From the NCBI RefSeq assembly GCF_029201545.1, contig NZ_CP104007.1:3444501-3508500 (forward strand): a DNA stretch of 64,000 nt, in the 5' to 3' direction. This document shows, piece after piece, positions 11,610-19,101 of this stretch; the first letter of the stretch is position 1; every line of letters begins with the position of its first letter. The notes under the pieces are model-generated. The model had not been told where the DNA came from and did not search any database. It saw only the letters and a list, made by a program, of their open reading frames with translations. A program made the position numbers and the translations under genes. The DNA is from Devosia sp. FJ2-5-3. GTDB lineage: Bacteria; Pseudomonadota; Alphaproteobacteria; Rhizobiales; Devosiaceae.

Positions 11610-11700
11610 AAGGGAAGAACCAGGGAACAATGCCCGGGCTCTTAGCATCAGCGGCGCGGCGGGGACAGGGGCTTAAGGTCGCTCCCTGCCCCTGGCCTGG

Positions 11701-12405
11701 CTAGAGGCCGTTGGCGCCAATGCGGGACAGCAGATCGTCGAGCAGCGCTTTTTTCTCGTCGGGCCAAGGCGCCGTGCGCGAGACGATAAGATTGGCCTCG
11801 CTCTTCAGCATGACGCCATCTTCGAGCACGCGCAGCCCATTGGCGACCAGGGTCGAGCCGGTGGAGGTGATGTCGACGACGATATCGGCCACGCCTGAGG
11901 CGGGCGCAGCCTCGGTGGCGCCGAGGCTTTCCACGATCCGGTATTCTGCAATGCCGGCGCGGGAGAAATGCTGGCGCGTGATGGTGATATATTTGGTGGC
12001 GATGCGCATCCAGCGCCCATGCCGGGTGCGGAAATCGGACGCAACATCGGCCAGGTCGTGCAGATGGGTCACGTCGATCCAGGATTCGGGGACAGCGATG
12101 ACAACGTCGGCATGACCGAAATCGAGCGATCTGGCGAAATGCACTGCCTCCGGACCGGTTTCGCTGGTTTCGTGGATGAGATCGCGGCCGGTGACACCCA
12201 GATCAATATTGCCGCGAATGAGCTCGCGGGCGATTTCCGAGGCGGGGAAGAAACGAACCGTGATGTCCGGCTCGCCCTCGACATGTCCGAGATAGGAGCG
12301 TGCGCCGCCGGGGCGGGAAATGGGGAAGCCGCGTTGGGCGAACCAGTCGCGCGTCAATTCTTCGAGCCGCCCCTTGGACGGCACGGCGAGGGTAAGACCA
12401 GTCAT
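11701..12405 (-). CDS. hisG: ATP phosphoribosyltransferase, short form catalytic subunit
   Basis: First enzyme of histidine biosynthesis, condensing ATP with PRPP. It has 234 residues, the short HisG form that lacks the C-terminal regulatory domain and needs HisZ. Visible motifs are LTLAVPSKGRLEE at the N-terminus, DLGVTGRDLIHE, and the PRPP-binding loop near DIVVDITSTGSTL. Its ATG overlaps the hisZ stop codon by four bases (ATGA), implying translational coupling and one-to-one synthesis of the HisG-HisZ complex. Confidence 0.97.
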   Translation of the reverse strand: MTGLTLAVPSKGRLEELTRDWFAQRGFPISRPGGARSYLGHVEGEPDITVRFFPASEIARELIRGNIDLGVTGRDLIHETSETGPEAVHFARSLDFGHADVVIAVPESWIDVTHLHDLADVASDFRTRHGRWMRIATKYITITRQHFSRAGIAEYRIVESLGATEAAPASGVADIVVDITSTGSTLVANGLRVLEDGVMLKSEANLIVSRTAPWPDEKKALLDDLLSRIGANGL

Positions 12406-13466
12406 GGGGTAACCTCTGCCTCCAGCCGATCCACCCAGAGTGCGCAGCCCGAGGCGGCAATAGGGGCGCGAGCGCCGAGGCGTTCCAACAGGCGATCATA
12501 TTGGCCGCCCGAGGCCAGGATGGCACCATCGCGGCCGAGCATTTCGAAGACGATGCCGGTGTAATAATCAAGGCGCGGCGAGAAGGCGGCATCGAACTCG
12601 ATGCGGGCCTCGCCCAGCTTGTCGAGATGACGGCGAATGGCCCGAATGGGGGCCCCCAGCATCAGGCCATACTCGGCGGCGAGCGCCTCGATCTGGCGCA
12701 GGGCGCCCAGCACATCGCCGGAGATCGCAAGATATTTTCGCAGCAGCGTCAGGGTCTGGGCCGGCACGTGGGCGGCGTCCAGCGCCTGCTGCTCGATATA
12801 GCGGTCGGCGATTTCCTCGGGCGTGCGGCTTTCGGAAAGACTAAGACCGGCGGCGACCATGCGCGCGGTGACGTCCTCGATCAGCGCGTCGCGAACGGGC
12901 TGCTCGCTGCGTTGCAGATCTGGGGCGGCCTCGAGGCGATTGAGCAGACGCTCGAGCGCTTCGGTGTGGCCGAAGCGGTGCCGGATGCGCGGACGCCAGG
13001 CATCGGGCATGTCCGCCTGGACCAGCAGTGCTTCAAAGAGGCCTACCCCGCCCAGACGCAGGCGCGTGGGAATGCCGTAAATGGAGAGCGCCGCACGGGC
13101 GAAGGTGAGCACCTGATCGAGCGCGATGTCGCCATCGGGCTGGGCCAGGAGCTCGATGCCGGCCTGGTCGAATTCGGCGGCGCCATTTTCGCGCTGGCGA
13201 AAGATCGGGCCCATATAGGTAAAGGCTGCGGGCTGGCGCGTCGCATCGGCAATGTAGTCGGTGACGATGGGCAGGGTGAAATCGGGACGCAGGCAGAATT
13301 CCGAGCCGGTTGCGTCCGTGGTGAGCAACAGTCGTCGGCCGAATTCTTCACCCGCGAGGTCGAAATAGGGATTGGCATTGAGCAGGAGCGGCGGGGTGGC
13401 GCGACACCCGCCCTGCGCTTCGACGAGGGCTTCCAACTGGCTGCGACGGTAGGCGGAATTGGTCAT
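12402..13466 (-). CDS. hisZ: ATP phosphoribosyltransferase regulatory subunit
   Basis: A HisRS-like protein without synthetase activity that activates short HisG and confers histidine feedback. It is 354 residues from the ATG at 13466. Class II-like features include LRPDFTLPIVTDYI, PAAFTYMGPIFRQRE and RLDYYTGIVFEM near the C-terminus, the last a relic of HisRS motif 2/histidine-binding residues. It lies between hisS and hisG on the same strand and overlaps hisG by four bases. A 94-bp gap containing a short palindrome separates it from hisS. Confidence 0.95.
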   Translation of the reverse strand: MTNSAYRRSQLEALVEAQGGCRATPPLLLNANPYFDLAGEEFGRRLLLTTDATGSEFCLRPDFTLPIVTDYIADATRQPAAFTYMGPIFRQRENGAAEFDQAGIELLAQPDGDIALDQVLTFARAALSIYGIPTRLRLGGVGLFEALLVQADMPDAWRPRIRHRFGHTEALERLLNRLEAAPDLQRSEQPVRDALIEDVTARMVAAGLSLSESRTPEEIADRYIEQQALDAAHVPAQTLTLLRKYLAISGDVLGALRQIEALAAEYGLMLGAPIRAIRRHLDKLGEARIEFDAAFSPRLDYYTGIVFEMLGRDGAILASGGQYDRLLERLGARAPIAASGCALWVDRLEAEVTP

Positions 13467-13503
13467 TTCGTGTGTCCCAGAGAGCCGCCCGCCAAACACA
13501 ATG

Positions 13504-13521
13504 TCCCCGCTTTCGCGGGGA
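13504..13521. repeat. Short palindrome between hisS and hisZ
   Basis: TCCCCGC at 13504-13510 and GCGGGGA at 13515-13521 form a 7-bp stem with a TTTC loop. The core TCCCCGCTTTCGCGGGGAT is a dispersed intergenic repeat familiar from many proteobacteria. No T-run follows on the minus strand, so it need not stop hisS-to-hisZ transcription. Confidence 0.65.
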
Positions 13522-13560
13522 TGACACAGTGCGTGCTGATGGAAACGAGGCCAACCATGC

Positions 13561-14979
13561 TTACTGTTCGCTCAGGAGCTTCTGAATAGCAGGGACGAGG
13601 TCTTCACGCCTGATTTCGAACTGGCCAGGACGAGCGGCCTTCCATTCGGCGTTGTCGGTGATGGCCTCGGCGGCTTCCTTACCCGCGACCAGATCCTTGA
13701 TCTGGAGGATCCCCTGCTCGCGCTCCTGGCTGCCTTCGATGATGACGGCAGGGGCATTGCGCTTGTCGGCATAGGCGACCTGCTTGCCGAAATTCTTGGT
13801 ATTGCCCAGGAACATTTCGGCGCGGATGCCGGCGCGGCGCAGCTCGGCGACCATGGCCTGGTAACCGGCGGTCTCGGCCTTGTCCATGACTAGCACGACA
13901 ACCGGGCCCACCGGTTCGGTGGCGCCGAGATTGCCCGTGAGCTTGAGGGCATTGGCGAGCCGCGAGACGCCGATGGAAAAACCGGTGGCCGGAACCGGCT
14001 CGCGACGGAAACGCGAGACGAGGCCATCATAACGGCCACCGCCGCCAACCGAGCCGAACACCACGTCCTGGCCCTTTTCGTTCTGAACCTTGAAGGTCAG
14101 TTCGATCTCGAAGACCGGGCCGGTGTAATATTCAAGGCCGCGGACCACGGAAGGATCGATCTTGATCTTTTCGACGCCGTAGCCGGCGGCGTCAAAGAGT
14201 GCCTGCATGGCGTTGAGTTCGGCAATGCCGTCATTGTCGGCCGGCGGCTTGCCCTCGACATAGTCGAGCACGACTGCCGCCTGGGCATCGGAGAGGCCGG
14301 CGCCCTTGGTGAAGTCGCCACTTTCGTCCTTGCGGCCGGCACCGAGCAGGAGCTTGACGCCCTCGGGGCCGAATTTATCGAGCTTGTCGACGGCGCGCAG
14401 GACGGTCAGTTTTTGCTCATTTGAGCTGACGCCGGCTGCTTCGAGCACGCCGTCGAGCACTTTGCGGTTGTTGACGCGCACGACATATTTGCCGGCTAGC
14501 CCGAGTGCATCCATGACGTCGGCCATCATCATGCACATTTCGGCGTCGGCTTCCGGCCCCCCTGCCCCGACATTATCGGCGTCGAACTGCATGAACTGGC
14601 GGAAACGACCAGGGCCGGGCTTTTCATTGCGGAAGACATAGCCCTGGCGGTAGGACCGATAGGGCTTTGGCAGGCTTTCGAAATTCTCGGCAAAGTAGCG
14701 GGCGAGTGGCGCGGTGAGATCGTAGCGCAGGCTCATCCACTGCTCGTCGTCGTCCTGCAGGGAAAAGACCCCGGCATTGGGCCGGTCGGTATCGGGCAGG
14801 AATTTCCCCAGCGTCTCGGTATATTCGAACAGAGGGGTTTCGACGGGGTCGAAGCCATAGCGCTCATAGACCTTGCGGATCGTCTCGATCATCTGCCCCA
14901 CGGCGGCGATTTCGCCGGGGGTACGGTCTTCAAAGCCGCGCGGCAGGCGTGCGGTGATCAGCTTGGTCTTTTCGGTCAT
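13561..14979 (-). CDS. hisS: Histidyl-tRNA synthetase, alphaproteobacterial type
   Basis: Class II synthetase charging tRNA-His, 472 residues, longer than E. coli HisRS (424). Motif 2 region reads [23 protein letters not shown], the histidine-binding loop is [14 protein letters not shown], and the C-terminal anticodon-binding domain carries [15 protein letters not shown] and [14 protein letters not shown]. The sequence fits the divergent HisRS of those alphaproteobacteria whose tRNA-His lacks G-1; the tRNA-His at 21376 has that form. It heads the hisS-hisZ-hisG cluster. Confidence 0.96.
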   Translation of the reverse strand: MTEKTKLITARLPRGFEDRTPGEIAAVGQMIETIRKVYERYGFDPVETPLFEYTETLGKFLPDTDRPNAGVFSLQDDDEQWMSLRYDLTAPLARYFAENFESLPKPYRSYRQGYVFRNEKPGPGRFRQFMQFDADNVGAGGPEADAEMCMMMADVMDALGLAGKYVVRVNNRKVLDGVLEAAGVSSNEQKLTVLRAVDKLDKFGPEGVKLLLGAGRKDESGDFTKGAGLSDAQAAVVLDYVEGKPPADNDGIAELNAMQALFDAAGYGVEKIKIDPSVVRGLEYYTGPVFEIELTFKVQNEKGQDVVFGSVGGGGRYDGLVSRFRREPVPATGFSIGVSRLANALKLTGNLGATEPVGPVVVLVMDKAETAGYQAMVAELRRAGIRAEMFLGNTKNFGKQVAYADKRNAPAVIIEGSQEREQGILQIKDLVAGKEAAEAITDNAEWKAARPGQFEIRREDLVPAIQKLLSEQ

Positions 14980-15105
14980 CTGGCAACTCTGGAAAGCGGT
15001 CGGTTCGACTAAGGGCGGACGCAGGGCGATGGGCAGGAACCGGCCCCCACTTCTATGGGACCTGCTCTAGCTTATAGGGTTTTGGGTGACAACAGGCGGC
15101 GCGGG

Positions 15106-15131
15106 AAAAGGCAGCCGGGGAGGACCCCGGC
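15106..15131 (-). terminator. Probable terminator after the 86-residue ORF
   Basis: On the minus strand GCCGGGG/CCCCGGC (15125-15131 with 15114-15120) forms a 7-bp GC stem with a 4-nt loop, followed after four bases by TTTT. It lies 12 bp past the stop of the small ORF at 15144-15404, which supports that ORF being expressed. Confidence 0.6.
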
Positions 15132-15143
15132 CGCCATGCACTA

Positions 15144-15404
15144 TCAATGTCGGCTCCGCCGCCGGAGACTGACAACAGTGGTGGTGGTCGGCAGGGAATG
15201 CCAGAGAACGGGTTCTGCTACCGGCGGCAGGCCCAGATCGGCCCGCAGATAGGCAGGCACGCGGGCCGGTGCCCGGGGGCGGTTCAACCATGCAGAGAAG
15301 GCTGCGGCCAGAACGGGGACAAGTCCGCGCTGGTGCACCGCATCGGCGATGGAGAATTCAAGGCGCAGCACGATGCTGCGCTCGTCAAGCACGTTGGACG
15401 TCAT
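15144..15404 (-). CDS. Small DUF1127-like hypothetical protein
   Basis: An 86-residue basic protein, Arg-rich at its end. The middle segment WLNRPRAPARVPAYLRADLGLPP resembles the short DUF1127 motif (Arg-rich helix then L-x-D-I/L-G-L) common in rhizobia-like genomes, where some members bind RNA or affect phosphate and cell-envelope physiology. This is a similarity by eye only. The start is ATG 15404 with a GGAA-type purine run about six bases upstream. An intrinsic terminator lies immediately downstream. It stands alone between hisS and the L,D-transpeptidase. Confidence 0.55.
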   Translation of the reverse strand: MTSNVLDERSIVLRLEFSIADAVHQRGLVPVLAAAFSAWLNRPRAPARVPAYLRADLGLPPVAEPVLWHSLPTTTTVVSLRRRSRH

Positions 15405-15863
15405 TGCGGTTTCCGGCAGGGATTCCCCGCCGGCCTCTGATTGAGTTCAGGAAGGAAGCCAAAATCGGGACGCAAAACGACCCGGTTTTTTCAGGGCTTC
15501 AGTGGGGGAGTGTGTCCACGGGCATAGGGCGCGGAATGCGCCGACTATGCTGTGTCTCAGGCTCGCGAGATGACAGCGAGACGGTGAGATACCCAGGTAT
15601 GGCGATGCGGATGATTATTCATATAGCGCCTCCCTGGTTGGCAATGCGGACGCCAGCCTTCTAAATCGCGGCAGCGTGATCGGCAACATCATTCTGCGGC
15701 AGCTTGTCGCAGTGCGCGCTATCTGTTGCCGCTGGGCAACAGCCCGCTCATGCGAAGCGAAGCGTTAACCCTGCCCGCTAGCGGAGGGTTAACCAGCCCG
15801 GTTGACCACTCATTGGGGCCTTGTCGGCAGAATGGCCCGCGCATGGATCGTTTGGGGACTGAA
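15405..15863. other. Gene-free region upstream of the L,D-transpeptidase
   Basis: About 460 bp without a convincing coding sequence on either strand; the open frames here lack start signals and family features. The only strong structure is the palindrome at 15764-15793, listed separately. The left end would hold the promoter of the small ORF on the minus strand, and the right end the promoter of the transpeptidase. Confidence 0.6.
15764..15793. promoter_or_regulatory. Near-perfect 30-bp palindrome with TTAACC arms
   Basis: GTTAACCCT at 15764-15772 is matched by AGGGTTAAC at 15785-15793, and the centre CCGCTAGCGG (15775-15784) is itself palindromic; only a GC dinucleotide at 15773-15774 breaks the symmetry. 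No T-run follows, so it is not a terminator. It lies about 70 bp before the transpeptidase ATG, a suitable place for an operator. The TTAACC half-sites recall CtrA half-sites, but the TTAA-N7-TTAA spacing is absent. Confidence 0.5.
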
Positions 15864-16493
15864 ATGCGCGCTCTTGTTCGAAGCGGGTTAACGGCAATCA
15901 TCGTTACAGTCATGGCGGGCGCGATGGCCCTGCCTTCGATGGCACAACAGCGCTTTGAACAGGGCTGGCGATTTGCCCCGCCCCCGGGGGTTACCCTCAC
16001 GGAGCAAAAGCCGCGCCACGCGCTGATGCTGCAGGGGAATGCCAGGGTGCATCCACAATATCTTCGCCAGGTGGTCAGATACGCCACCAATGAGCGGTCG
16101 GGCACGATCGTAGTCGATACGCGGTCCCACTTCCTTTACTTCGTGCTCGGCGACGGGCGCGCGCTGCGGTACGGGATCGGGGTGGCCCGCGACGGCTTCG
16201 AGTGGAGCGGTTCTCATCAGGTCACGCGCAAGGCAGAGTGGCCGGGATGGACCCCGCCGGCGGAAATGCGCAAGCGGCAGCCGGGTCTGCCGGCCCATAT
16301 GGAAGGCGGACCAAATAACCCGCTGGGCGCACGCGCGCTTTATCTGGGATCGACGCTTTATCGGATCCACGGGACGAATGAACCCTGGAGCATTGGCCAG
16401 AACGTTTCTTCCGGGTGCATTCGAATGACCAATGCCGATGTGACCGACCTTTATGAACGTGTAAAACTCAACACAAAAGTAGTGGTCCTTTAA
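15864..16493 (+). CDS. L,D-transpeptidase (YkuD family), secreted
   Basis: A 209-residue periplasmic enzyme that cross-links peptidoglycan (3-3 links) or attaches proteins to it. From the ATG at 15864 it has a Sec signal peptide ending near MALPSMAQQ. The YkuD domain starts about TIVVDTRSHFLYFVL and ends with the active site: His in YRIHGTNEP and catalytic Cys in SSGCIRM. Many alphaproteobacteria carry several paralogs. An in-frame ATG at 15843 is possible, but 15864 has GGGG at good spacing and begins the signal peptide cleanly. It lies 58 bp before the TadG-like gene. Confidence 0.92.
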   Translation: MRALVRSGLTAIIVTVMAGAMALPSMAQQRFEQGWRFAPPPGVTLTEQKPRHALMLQGNARVHPQYLRQVVRYATNERSGTIVVDTRSHFLYFVLGDGRALRYGIGVARDGFEWSGSHQVTRKAEWPGWTPPAEMRKRQPGLPAHMEGGPNNPLGARALYLGSTLYRIHGTNEPWSIGQNVSSGCIRMTNADVTDLYERVKLNTKVVVL

Positions 16494-16551
16494 TAAGGAT
16501 TTTCTTCGAGACTGCACCAAAGTCCGGTGCAGGAATGAGGCTTGAAAATCC

Positions 16552-18432
16552 ATGTTGAGGTTGAACCGCATCGTTTCGCGTTTTGTCCGCGACGAAGGCG
16601 GCGCGTTTGCAATGGTGTTCGGCGTCATGGCGCTGGTGCTGATCGCGCTGGGCGGTGCGGTGGTCGATTATGTCTCCCTCGAGCAGAGCCGCAATCGCGC
16701 GCAGTTGGCGCTGGATGCGGCCGCTCTGGCACTGCAGACCGAAATCACCCGTCCCGGCTATGACGAAGAAAGCATCCGCGAACGCGCAGAGGCGCTGGTG
16801 CGCGAGCGCATCGGCAATGAAGACGTGCGGGCCGACATCGACGAAGTCCTCATCGACGCGGCGCGGGGTTCGCTGTTCCTCAGCGGCACTTTTGTCACGC
16901 AAACATATTTCGTGCGCCTGGTCGGGGTGCCTGAACTCGCGGCACGCTTCAGCTCTGAAGTCATTCGCGGCTCGCTCGACATCGAAGTGGCGGTGGCGCT
17001 CGATATTACAGGGTCGATGAAAGGCCAGCGGATCACCGACCTCAAGGCGGCGGCGACACGCCTAGTGGATGCAGTGGTGCAGGACGATCAGAGTCTCAAC
17101 TACACCAAGATGGCCCTGGTGCCCTATGCGCAATCGGTCAATGTTTCCCCCTACCAAGTCCAGGTCCGGAGTCCCGAGCAGGCACCCGTTCCGGCGAGCA
17201 AGATGAGCTGGGCCTCCGGAAGCAAGAAGACCGGCGCAAGCGCCAAGCGAGACTCCAGCGGCGGGGGCGTGGTGGTCGACCTCTCCGGCCACGGTTTTTC
17301 GGAAAACAACTGGGTCTACGTTTGGAATTTCAACGGCTTTTCGTCGATCAACCACAAAGCCTTCCGCATCAGCAATGTGAACACCAATTCCTTCCGTCTG
17401 GTGGGCGCCAATGAGACGGGATGGAATAGTACTGCAAGTTCCGGCAATGTCATCAAGTGCGAACGCGCGAACTGCGAGGTCATGGTAACCTCCACGCGGC
17501 ACGGCTACACCGATGGGCAATATGTCGTCGTCACCGATGTCGGGGGTATGACGGGTCTGAACTATCCCGTCCCGCAAACCAATGCCAAAGCCTTTGAGGT
17601 GAGCAGCGCCACCCGCGACACCCTGATCCTCAAAGGCTCGGTCGGTGGCGGAAACGAACCGGAACGTCTGAGCCATATCTCCAATACCGGCAAGCTTCAC
17701 TGCACCTGGCAAACGGCGACGTCGGGCTGTGCCTTTTTGCGGTTTCCGACCGCGGCGGGCGGCTTCCAGACATTTCCGCTGACAAATTGCGTCACCGACA
17801 GGCCCGTCAACCCGACTGGCGACCAGCGCTTCTCGACGAATTTGGCGGGACGCAACTATGCGGAGTCGGGCAATAAGTGCATTTCCAGTCCAATCGTACC
17901 CCTGACGTCAAACAAAACCACCCTCAAGGGGGCCATTGCCTCGCTCACCACTGACGGCTCGACGGCGGGACATCTCGGCATCGCATGGGCCTGGCATATG
18001 TTGTCGCCCAATCTGGGATATCTCTGGAATGGCGAGGGTCCGCCGGCGGCTTATGACGAGCCAAACCTGCTCAAGGCCGCAATCATCATGACCGACGGGG
18101 ACTTCAACACTGTCCACTGCAACGGCGTGGTGTCGTGGAGTTCGACCGGCGGCACAAGTAGTGGTCAGAACACCGATAAAATCGCCTGTAACGCTCCCAA
18201 CGGCGCGCCCTATGTCCAGGCGCGGGCCTATTGCGATGCGATGAAGGCTACTGAAGAAATCGTGATCTTCACGGTGGGCTTCGGTATTGCGCAAGGCAGC
18301 GCTGCAGCGGACTTGCTGTCATATTGCGCCAGCGGGGCAAACAACGCCTTTCTCGCCAACAACGCCAGCGGACTGGACTCTGCCTTCCAGCAGATCGCCA
18401 GCAATATTTCCGCACTGCGGATCGCGAGATAG
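16552..18432 (+). CDS. TadE/TadG-like pilus assembly protein with vWA domain
   Basis: A 626-residue protein. The N-terminal 60 residues fit the Tad/Flp pilus pseudopilin-like domain: FVRDEGGAFAMVFGVMAL, a single membrane helix, then SRNRAQLALDAAALALQ. A von Willebrand A domain follows, with metal-site motif ALDITGSMKG near residue 150, interrupted by a long Ser/Gly/Asn-rich insert (about 200-420), and resuming near IIMTDGDFNTVHC. The insert is rich in Asn/Ser and Cys, typical of an exposed region. No other tad genes are adjacent. A 7-bp inverted repeat (CTGCACC/GGTGCAG) lies between it and the transpeptidase gene. Confidence 0.88.
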   Translation: MLRLNRIVSRFVRDEGGAFAMVFGVMALVLIALGGAVVDYVSLEQSRNRAQLALDAAALALQTEITRPGYDEESIRERAEALVRERIGNEDVRADIDEVLIDAARGSLFLSGTFVTQTYFVRLVGVPELAARFSSEVIRGSLDIEVAVALDITGSMKGQRITDLKAAATRLVDAVVQDDQSLNYTKMALVPYAQSVNVSPYQVQVRSPEQAPVPASKMSWASGSKKTGASAKRDSSGGGVVVDLSGHGFSENNWVYVWNFNGFSSINHKAFRISNVNTNSFRLVGANETGWNSTASSGNVIKCERANCEVMVTSTRHGYTDGQYVVVTDVGGMTGLNYPVPQTNAKAFEVSSATRDTLILKGSVGGGNEPERLSHISNTGKLHCTWQTATSGCAFLRFPTAAGGFQTFPLTNCVTDRPVNPTGDQRFSTNLAGRNYAESGNKCISSPIVPLTSNKTTLKGAIASLTTDGSTAGHLGIAWAWHMLSPNLGYLWNGEGPPAAYDEPNLLKAAIIMTDGDFNTVHCNGVVSWSSTGGTSSGQNTDKIACNAPNGAPYVQARAYCDAMKATEEIVIFTVGFGIAQGSAAADLLSYCASGANNAFLANNASGLDSAFQQIASNISALRIAR

Positions 18433-18549
18433 CTCCATCCCCTGTGAGATGCGCGCCGATCAGGCCAAAATGTGAACAGTGGGCCGGTGATAATATGCTA
18501 AAAGCGCGCAAATCATGCCGAAAGCAGCGGCACAACCGGAGCAGAACTA

Positions 18550-19101
18550 TTGAATGGCATTGGGCTCCGGAGCGCGCTTCGGCACAATACCCAGGATGAG
18601 CATGACCGGCTCGATGCACAGATCGGCGACTTCTCCGATCTCCAAAGCTACAGATCCTTCCTTGTTGGCAGCTATCGATTTCGCAAATGTCTCGAACCTG
18701 CGACATCCACCATCGGGTTTTGGAACGCCGAGCTCCTGCTCGAAGAGCTGACACACGATCTTGAGGATCTCGGGGCCGGCATCGTATCCGCCCCGGTGAC
18801 GGCGTTGCGCGCCGAAACGCAGGCGGAGCAGCTTGGACTGCTCTATGTCCTCGAAGGATCGGCGCTGGGCGCCCGCATTCTCTTCAGGCGGGCAGAACTG
18901 CTTGGTTTTACCCAGACCCATGGCGCGCGCCATCTGGCAGGCCAGGTCACTGATCCCCGGCGTTGGCGGAATTTCCTGACGATGCTCGAGAGCCTTGGCG
19001 ACATCGACCAAAGCCTTGCCATACGCGGCGCCCGGGCCTGTTTTACGGCCGCACTCACTCATTTCATCGAGGTCCAAAGTGAACCCTCCCAATTCGCTTG
19101 A
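18550..19101 (+). CDS. bphO: Biliverdin-producing heme oxygenase
   Basis: Degrades heme to biliverdin IX-alpha, Fe and CO, supplying the chromophore for the bacteriophytochrome encoded next. It has 183 residues. The axial heme His is in ALRHNTQDEHDRLDA, and LGLLYVLEGSALGARIL is the distal-helix segment with the conserved Gly. The only possible in-frame start is TTG 18550, since a stop lies upstream and no ATG is in frame; GGAG sits eight bases before it. Its last 23 bp overlap bphP, so the two are translated from one mRNA. Assignment rests on family motifs and partner gene. Confidence 0.88.
   Translation: MNGIGLRSALRHNTQDEHDRLDAQIGDFSDLQSYRSFLVGSYRFRKCLEPATSTIGFWNAELLLEELTHDLEDLGAGIVSAPVTALRAETQAEQLGLLYVLEGSALGARILFRRAELLGFTQTHGARHLAGQVTDPRRWRNFLTMLESLGDIDQSLAIRGARACFTAALTHFIEVQSEPSQFA

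Noticed and set aside
15764..15793. Palindrome as a rho-independent terminator or CtrA site
   Set aside because: No T-run follows on either strand, and the TTAA-N7-TTAA spacing of a CtrA box is absent.
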